This document shows positions 57,967 to 64,000 of a stretch of 64,000 bases of DNA, piece after piece. This stretch comes from Certhia americana. Lineage: Eukaryota; Chordata; Aves; Passeriformes; Certhiidae. The position numbers were made by a program, and so were the translations under genes. Location of the stretch: NCBI GenBank assembly GCA_018697195.1, contig CM031858.1:124843402-124907401 (forward strand). Direction: 5' to 3'. The notes beneath the pieces are model-generated. The model saw nothing but the letters and a program-made list of their open reading frames with translations. It searched no databases and was not told the origin of the DNA. Every line of letters begins with the position of its first letter. The first letter of the stretch is position 1.

Positions 57967-58376
57967 TGATTAAGAGACTGGATTATCTCTCCTATAAGGA
58001 GAGCTCAGATTGTTCAGCCAGGAGAAGAGAAGGCTTAGCAGAATCTTAAAAATGTCTAGAAACATTCGAATGGAGGGAACACAGAGCCAGGCTCTTCTCA
58101 GTGGTGCCCAGTGCCAGGATCAGAGGCGATGGTCACACACTGAAATATGGGAGGTTCCCTCTGAACATCAGGAAATACTTTTTAATTGTGACTGTGACCC
58201 AACACTGGCAAAGGTTGCCCAAACAGGCTGTGGACTCCCCCTGCTTGTGGATATTCAAAACCCATCTAGACCTGGTCCTGGGCAATCAGTTCTACATGAC
58301 CCTACTGGAGCTGGGGAGTTGGGCCAGGTGACCTCCCAGGGTCCCTTCCCAACTCAAACATTCTTTGACAGAAACT
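57967..58376 (+). mobile_element. Second CR1 fragment, 3' end, different subfamily
   Basis: Directly after the first CR1 tail, the sequence restarts with the CR1 3' region: TTCAGCCAGGAGAAGAGAAG near 58013, then GGTTGCCCAAACAGGCTGTGG near 58213, and CAGGTGACCTCCCAGGGTCCC near the end with a tail resembling CAAACATTCTTTGA. The wording differs from the first copy, so it looks like another CR1 subfamily and not a duplication of it. It is 5'-truncated. The 122-codon open frame across it is a by-product. Confidence 0.8.
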
Positions 58377-58865
58377 GAGCAGCAGATCTCTGTCCACTGG
58401 TATGTACTGAATACCTGAAGGCTGCCAACTGATCACTCTCACAGACCTCATTCTAGACAGAAAAGAATATAGCAAGTAAAGATCAGAACTGTTAGTGGCT
58501 TCACTTCTATGTAGTTACAATTTTCTAATACAACTCCTTTTAGAGGCAAAGTGGTTTCGTTTTGTCTGTGTCCAAACAACTATAACAACAACAAAATCAC
58601 ATGAAAAAATCCTCAGCATATTAGTCCCATTCATTCTTTATTAGGGGAGAGTGAAGAAAAAAATACTATCTTACTTTCTCACCACCCCCAGCTCTGCCTC
58701 CAGTAATCTGTATTATGTATAAACTTTTAAAATTTTTCAAAAGAAAGGAAAGAAATACATCCAAAGTCTAGCCATGAATTTTCCACACCAACTTCACTAG
58801 ACAGACTTTCACAAGAAACTGAACAAAGTTTGAAACTTAAAAATTAATTAATTTTATCTACTTAC

Positions 58866-59000
58866 AAAAATATGGCTAAGCTGCTGGTGTTTATCTGCCT
58901 CTCTCATCTCACACTTTAGTTGTTCCTCACAGCCCATCAGTGTCCATTCATATCTTGTGTTACTCTTTGCAGAAGTGGGCAGACTAGGATCATGCTTGTT
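58866..59000 (-). other. Candidate cassette exon in ZNF704 intron 1
   Basis: A 135-bp minus-strand block, exactly 45 codons with no stop, lies between a CTCAG acceptor-like site and a good GTAAGTAG donor. It is in phase 0 at both ends, so it could be spliced between exon 1 and exon 2 without shifting the frame. It would add NKHDPSLPTSAKSNTRYEWT and 25 further mostly polar residues. Against it: there is no pyrimidine tract before the acceptor, and the mammalian protein as remembered joins exon 1 directly to exon 2. It could be a cryptic exon or coincidence. Confidence 0.15.
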
Positions 59001-62000
59001 CTGAGTTTGTACACAGCCTAGCCTAACATACTCCAAGCTCAGGACATGAGTTCTGGTGTTCCAGTAACTAGCATTATTTATAAAGATACCATTATCATTG
59101 TTAGTCTGAAAGGGAACATTTAATTTTCTTCTTAAGTTCCTAATATGTCTTGCAAGGTCTCTCCTACACTAAGCAAATCTGGTATTTGAAGCTTGAATTT
59201 TGCAAACTGCCTCTGAAAATACATTTGCACACACATATGAAAGCTAAATTAAATAACACTGTGCTAATCAAGCAGAAAAAACCCACTTTTTTTGTACACA
59301 ATGAGTGTATATAGTCCATTCAAACAGCAAAGCTGAAAGTCTGATTTAAAGGACAGCAATGAACTCACACCTGGCTTAAGAAAAAAGAGCAAAAGAGAAG
59401 AGAGTGAATTTAATGCAGCTGAACAATGCATAAGTAAAAGGCAACTGATTTCTTCCACACAAGCTCTAAAGATTCTTCTGCATCCCATATACCCCACAGA
59501 TGTCTTTATATATAAAAAACAGAAAAAGGGGGGAAAAAAATCAACCCAAGACATAACAAACCACAAAAACTGTGTCCAAAAGCATAATTTTTCATGAATA
59601 CCTATCAATGTCTGCCATCCCCACTCTGAAACCTCTGGAACAGTCTTGTACATGCTCTTTACTTTGCACCTGTCATAAATTTCACAATGTGGGTAAATCT
59701 GAGCCCAATGCAAAAGTGGAAGCATGAAGTTAAAATCTTGCTTACACTGCTTGGGTGTTTATATTCCTCTACCATCACTGTACAGCACTCTGGGCCTTTA
59801 GTTTTCAGGCTCTTCATCTGATCATTTTCAATCATTTTGGGAGCTATGTAGCTGCAGGATCAAATCCTCTTGTGGGAAATTTGTCCTTCTGAACTATGAT
59901 GAGGTGCTCACAAACAAACCAGTATCTGGAACAGGCAGTTCCTAATGGGTGAGGAACAGGTGCAGCACCCCTAGTCAGCTGGATTAGGAATGTCCTGCGT
60001 CCATACTCTTAGCCTGGAGACAGAAATTGGGCTGGAGATAAACTGGGCTGATCAGAAGAAAAACCCCTTTACTATTCATAACTGTAGAAAAACATTGCAA
60101 CATGCTGGCATGTTATCACAAGCCCATGTTCACTACTGGCCCACATTCTCAATCATAGCACTCTAATGGTTTACAGACAAATTAGCAGAACTCTGCTACT
60201 TGCAATGGGGTTTTCTTCAAAGTATCTGATAAAAGTCAGCACTGGAGACTGCTGATGGACCCTACTTCAAACTCCTTCCCCTATCATCAAACACAGCAGT
60301 TTCCAGAGACTGCATTAACCCCAGCGTGGCACTAACGTGGCTGTTTGTGATATCTGAACTAGGCTGCATATAAAAGATGAATTAAACAGGACTAAAAATT
60401 AGCCTGTGCTTCAAGACAAAGTACCAGCAATTACACTATTTATACTTTTTCATCTCATTTCAAATGGCTGAAAATCCAAATGCAGCCAAAGCAAATATGG
60501 GCTGCACAAAGAGTTTCACGTGCAAAATGAGTCCGCATAATCAGCACCTTAGGGTAATTTGTTTCCATATAGAAATTAATGAACTAGTTCTGACAAAGTA
60601 AGAGAACACAGCACTTCTCAGCAAGGCTTTACAGGTTCTCCAAGACTCTCTCACTATTCTACCATTACCAACCAGCCACATGCAGCACACTCATACCTCT
60701 TCCAGCATGGCAGAAGGGGAGAAGCAGCAACAAAAACTTTCTCCAGTGTTCTCCTCCTGGAGCTTCACAACTACTGCAACCCAAAGACACAATTTTTATA
60801 TATTCCCCATGACCACCCAAAAAATCTCTTTTTTGTCAGATATGTTCTCTCCTTCCATGGCTTCACCAACTGGAGAAATAATATTTATCTTTATAAAGTA
60901 CTTCTTCTTCTTCTCCATCCCCATGCTTAAGAGTGAGGGTCAAAACCAGATTACCAAAGGGGCAGCCACACAGTAAATTTCTTTCTGGAGCAGAGAATAT
61001 GGCTGCAAGACCTAATAGTGCCAGTACTTTGCTGATTTGACTAGTGGACCAACTTTTCAGGCACCTTTTAACAATATTAATTCCATCACTGACCCTATGA
61101 TGCTTTCATCCATGCATCACAGGCAGTCCATAGAAGTGACTTTGTCACAAGCCCCTGACAGCTCTAGCTTTAAAATGCCATTCCACCCAAGGCATAGACA
61201 TCAAGTGTCAATACACACCAGAACACCGTCTGATGCTTCTTAATTGCATTACCCAGACAGCATAAACTGCAAAACCCAGATCACTTTGCTTTCAAGTCCA
61301 AATAAATTCTGAAGCTCTTTAGGATTTTTCTTATTATTAAGAGTATTGGTCAATGCAACAATTTATGCCAACTCTCAGGAGTGGACACCCCCTCAATATA
61401 CTTTGCTCCCAGTCCCCAATTCAGAAGTCCATGTCTGGGAGCAAATGCTGCTGACTCCATGCCACTTCCCCATTTGGAAGGAATTCCAGCTGACAAACCA
61501 CAACCAGATTGCGCCAGTCCTATGACCCTCCCAGTGCTCTGCAGCTGGACCTCAGTGCTCATTTTATGCCTGCTTCTATCATTAATACTCACAGATCCTG
61601 CTTAGAAAACCCGCCTTCTGACACTCAGGGCCACATAGCCAGAGCTACTTTTGGGAATCACCTTTGCAGTTCAGTCACTTCAGGCTTAAAAGCACTCAGA
61701 AACACAATGACAAAGGCAGAGAAGTTTAATCTGTTGCTTTAAAATTACCTGGAAGAACCCTCCAAATAAGCTCTGAGAACTCCCACACTAACAATCTCTA
61801 AAAAAATATACAGAAACAAAAGGTAATTTATTTACAGTGTTAAATTTTAAGCCCTCATAGTTTATAATACTCAAAAGTATAAACAGAGAAAGCAGAAACC
61901 AAGCAGGCAATGACAGAAATATTTCTCCAAAGAGGGTAAATATGTGCGTCTGCCTATCAATGGTGACTTGACAGTTTACCATGTACACTAAAAGTAGACT

Positions 62001-62949
62001 AATAGGCACTACTACACTCATCTCACCTACGAGGTAGGTTTACTATTCAAGGAAGTAAATACATGCAAGCACAATAATTTTGGATGTACACATACTCCTA
62101 AGTGTAAGGCACAAATACCAGCAACCTCTAGCAGTCCTATTATTTGAAAGCACGTTGAGGGTTGACAAAGAGGACAATACACTCCCACATTATATGCAGA
62201 TTATACCTATGTAATCCAGTTGTATTTCAGTTTATTGTGCTCCACTTGAGAATTTCACTCTTTTTTTCCTATTAGGTACACACAGGAAGTTTCTCTAAGC
62301 CTCCTCTACCACTTCAGATTTTCATTACTAAGGGAGAATGATGGGATCAGAAGCCCATTATGATGTTCTTCATCCTACGGCTACCACTCAAGTGTCAAGA
62401 GTTGGGTCTGTAGAAACAAAGTTGTTTCAGCCTGTCAGGCCTCAGTACCATGGATGGTCTGATCCAGACACAGTAACCACAACTCATGGTATTTGACAGA
62501 CTCATTGAAGAGCTACAGCCTGATGACCTAACTGCATCAGACTGATTCTCTCAGTGCTGTAACAAAATTGCTCTGAAGTATTATGGGGATAACTTGCATT
62601 TCTGCTGCTATTTTCCTCTGTGTGTTGTTTGTTTTGAATTTGTTTCCTTCTTTTTTCCCCCATTTGTGGATACAGGAAAGACCCCAATGGTAATACAACA
62701 CTCCTAATTATCCAACCCTGAACTCTTAGTATGTAAGAATTATTACCTAGATTAAAAAAAAAAAAAAATCAATTCAAGTGGGTGCCCTTTAAACTTTCAT
62801 ACACATTTATTTTCCATAACCAGTGCACATCTATCTCATGAATCCTCTACAGTACTATACATAGACTTAATCCTACTACCCTGGTTATCCCAAGAGAAAA
62901 ATAATTACAGAAAACGCTTCCTAATAAAATCATTAAGCCTAAATCTGCG
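59001..62949. other. Intron 1 stretch before CpG island
   Basis: AT-rich intron sequence nearest to exon 1. A 153-codon minus-strand frame at 59264-59725 is rich in Leu, Phe, Cys and Ser, as expected from reading AT-rich DNA, and matches no family that I know. No further element was recognised up to the composition change at about 62950. Confidence 0.55.
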
Positions 62950-63532
62950 GGATCTCAACCAGTGGGTGTGTATATCAGGTCGTTCCAAACCGCACCGATT
63001 TCAGCGCACTGCCCGCGCACGCTTCGATGGGATTTGAATCGGGCCTCTGCACAGAAGGGCCGCCTGCCTAAACTTTCCACAGGTCGTTCGCCCAGGCCTC
63101 CTGAGCACGGCCCCCCGCGCTCGCAGGATCCCTGCCCGGCCCCGGCAGCTCGCACGCCCCGCAGGCACAGCTCTCCGAACACCTCTGCGCACACGGCCGG
63201 GTTGAACATCCTTCCAACGCCCGCCAGCCTCGCGCTTCGCCCAGCCCAGTCTCCACTCCCAATGCTCAAACTCCTTCAGACCCCGGGGGCTCCCCACGCC
63301 TCCCGGCCGCCTTTAGGCAGCCGCCCCCGCCGCCCGCTTCGCCCGGGACTTGCCGAGGGTCGGCCCGGCCGCCGTCGGAGTCCCCCGCAGCCCGCCCGCT
63401 CCCAGCGCCACCGCCAGCCCCAGGCCGCCCCCAGGGCTCGCCGGCACGGCCCGGGACACAGGCCGGCCCGGCCCGCCTCACCGGCCCCATACCCCCGCCC
63501 GGGCCTCGCAACCGCGCCCTCCCGGGACGCAC

Positions 63533-63808
63533 CTTAAGGCTCCCCCGGAGGGGGCCCTTGCCGTGGCCGGCCAGCGCCGGGGGGGCGCTCCCCAGGCCGC
63601 CCTCCTCCTCCTCCTCTTCTTCCTCCACCTCAACCACCACGTCCTCGTCTTCGTCCTCTTCCTCCAGCGCCGCAGCGGAGCCGTCCCGCCGGGGCGGCCT
63701 CCAGGCGCTCTCGGGCTTGGGGGGCCGGACCGCGTCCACCTGCGGCGCCGCCGCGCTCAGCCGCCGGCTGCCCATGCTGGAGCGCTTGGCCAAGCGCCGC
63801 GCCTGCAT
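63533..63808 (-). CDS. ZNF704: ZNF704 coding exon 1 (N-terminus, acidic tract)
   Basis: This exon encodes the first 92 residues of a nuclear zinc-finger transcription factor. It opens with MQARRLAKRSSMGSRR, which I recognise as the start of vertebrate ZNF704; the paralogue ZNF395 has only a loosely similar start. Residues 49-69 form an acidic run of Glu and Asp interrupted by VVVEV, as in mammalian ZNF704, and the exon ends with KGPLRGSLK. The ATG has a good context (GACACC before it) and is the first in-frame ATG after an in-frame TGA at 63854-63856. The exon ends AAG|GTGCGT, a strong donor, in phase 0, which fits exon 2. It is shorter than I remember the human exon, mainly in the Pro/Ala-rich part. 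ZNF704 has been reported to act as a repressor with SIN3A; that is literature knowledge and is not visible here. The DNA-binding part is encoded outside the window. Confidence 0.88.
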
Positions 63809-64000
63809 GGTGTCTCCGCCCGGCCGGCCCGGCCCGGCCGCCTCCCGCCGCACTCAGCCCCGGCCGCGGGCAGCGGCCCCGCCGAGGTGCCCAAGGGGCG
63901 GCGGCGCCGCTCACCGGGGGGCAGCGGTGGTGTGTGTGCGGCGGGCGCGCGCGGCATGGGGGCCCAGCGACCGAGGCCCAGGCGGGGCCCGGAGCCGGGC
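63809..64000 (-). promoter_or_regulatory. ZNF704: ZNF704 5' UTR and promoter-proximal DNA
   Basis: This is very GC-rich sequence directly upstream of the ZNF704 ATG, with many CpG dinucleotides and no TATA box that I can see. The pattern is typical of a CpG-island promoter with dispersed start sites. The transcription start cannot be placed from sequence alone and may lie beyond the window edge. An upstream ATG at 63957 (minus strand) opens a reading frame that overlaps the main start. A donor-like CGGTGAGCGG near 63910-63920 could allow a non-coding leader exon, but nothing else supports this. Confidence 0.6.

Larger units (their letters stand above)
45078..63532 (-). other. ZNF704: ZNF704 intron 1
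   Basis: This intron of about 18.5 kb, phase 0, is bounded by the exon 1 donor (GTGCGT) and the exon 2 acceptor (TTTTTCAG). It is mainly AT-rich. Recognisable contents are two adjacent CR1 fragments at about 57.1-58.4 kb, a 20-bp tandem duplication at 48.7 kb, a 222-codon plus-strand frame at 45.7-46.4 kb, and a possible cassette exon at 58866-59000. GC-richer patches at about 46.7-46.9, 49.8-50.0, 52.6-52.75 and 53.1-53.3 kb were not recognised. Confidence 0.8.
62950..64000. promoter_or_regulatory. CpG island over ZNF704 exon 1
   Basis: Base composition changes sharply at about 62950, from AT-rich intron to GC-rich sequence dense in CpG, and stays so to the window end. The island covers the start of intron 1, exon 1 and the upstream region. 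The long open frames on both strands here reflect the low stop-codon density of GC-rich DNA and are not evidence of extra genes. Confidence 0.85.

Noticed and set aside
58010..58378. 122-codon open frame
   Set aside because: It is read through the CR1 3' region, which is non-coding or frameshifted here.
59264..59725. 153-codon minus-strand open frame
   Set aside because: The length is within chance expectation, the composition is that of translated AT-rich DNA, and no domain or splice context supports it.
63266..63532. Continuation of the exon 1 frame past 63533
   Set aside because: The frame stays open only because the sequence is GC-rich. A strong AAG|GTGCGT donor and a phase match to exon 2 show that splicing ends the exon at 63533.
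62962..63537. 191-codon plus-strand open frame in the CpG island
   Set aside because: It is Pro/Arg/Ala-rich, runs in GC-rich DNA with few stops, and is antisense to exon 1 and its donor. There is no independent coding evidence.

Overview
The window looks like nuclear DNA from a bird, possibly a songbird. The grounds are AT-rich non-coding sequence, several CR1-type LINE fragments, avian-style solo LTRs, and one recognisable vertebrate gene whose exons are flanked by good GT-AG splice sites. Nothing bacterial, viral or plasmid-like was seen: no operons, CRISPR arrays or rRNA genes.

The only gene I can support is the 5' part of ZNF704, a C2H2 zinc-finger transcription factor of the ZNF395/SLC2A4RG family, on the minus strand. 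Coding exon 1 (63533-63808) lies in a CpG island at the right edge and encodes the MQARRLAKRSS N-terminus and a long acidic tract. Exon 2 (44830-45077) encodes the conserved [15 protein letters not shown] block. Between them is an intron of about 18.5 kb. Everything from 44829 down to base 1 is the start of intron 2, which leaves the window. The zinc finger and C-terminal domain must be encoded further left, outside the window.

Layout: 1-13556, intron 2 with simple repeats and a CR1 scrap near 11.5 kb; 13557-14273, a well-bounded solo LTR with a 4-bp target duplication; 15183-15751, a second LTR-like element on the opposite strand; 15752-44829, intron 2 with small tandem duplications, possible regulatory blocks, a possible old LTR start near 42.8 kb and a CR1 tail near 44.0 kb; 44830-45077, exon 2; 45078-63532, intron 1, holding an unexplained 222-codon antisense reading frame and two adjacent CR1 fragments at 57.1-58.4 kb; 62950-64000, CpG island, exon 1 and promoter-proximal DNA.

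I found no convincing new biological system. The observations most worth checking are a phase-0/phase-0 candidate cassette exon in intron 1 (58866-59000), the antisense reading frame beside exon 2, an upstream reading frame overlapping the ZNF704 start, and the acidic triplet tract in exon 1. All functional statements come from reading the sequence and remembered family features; no search was run.
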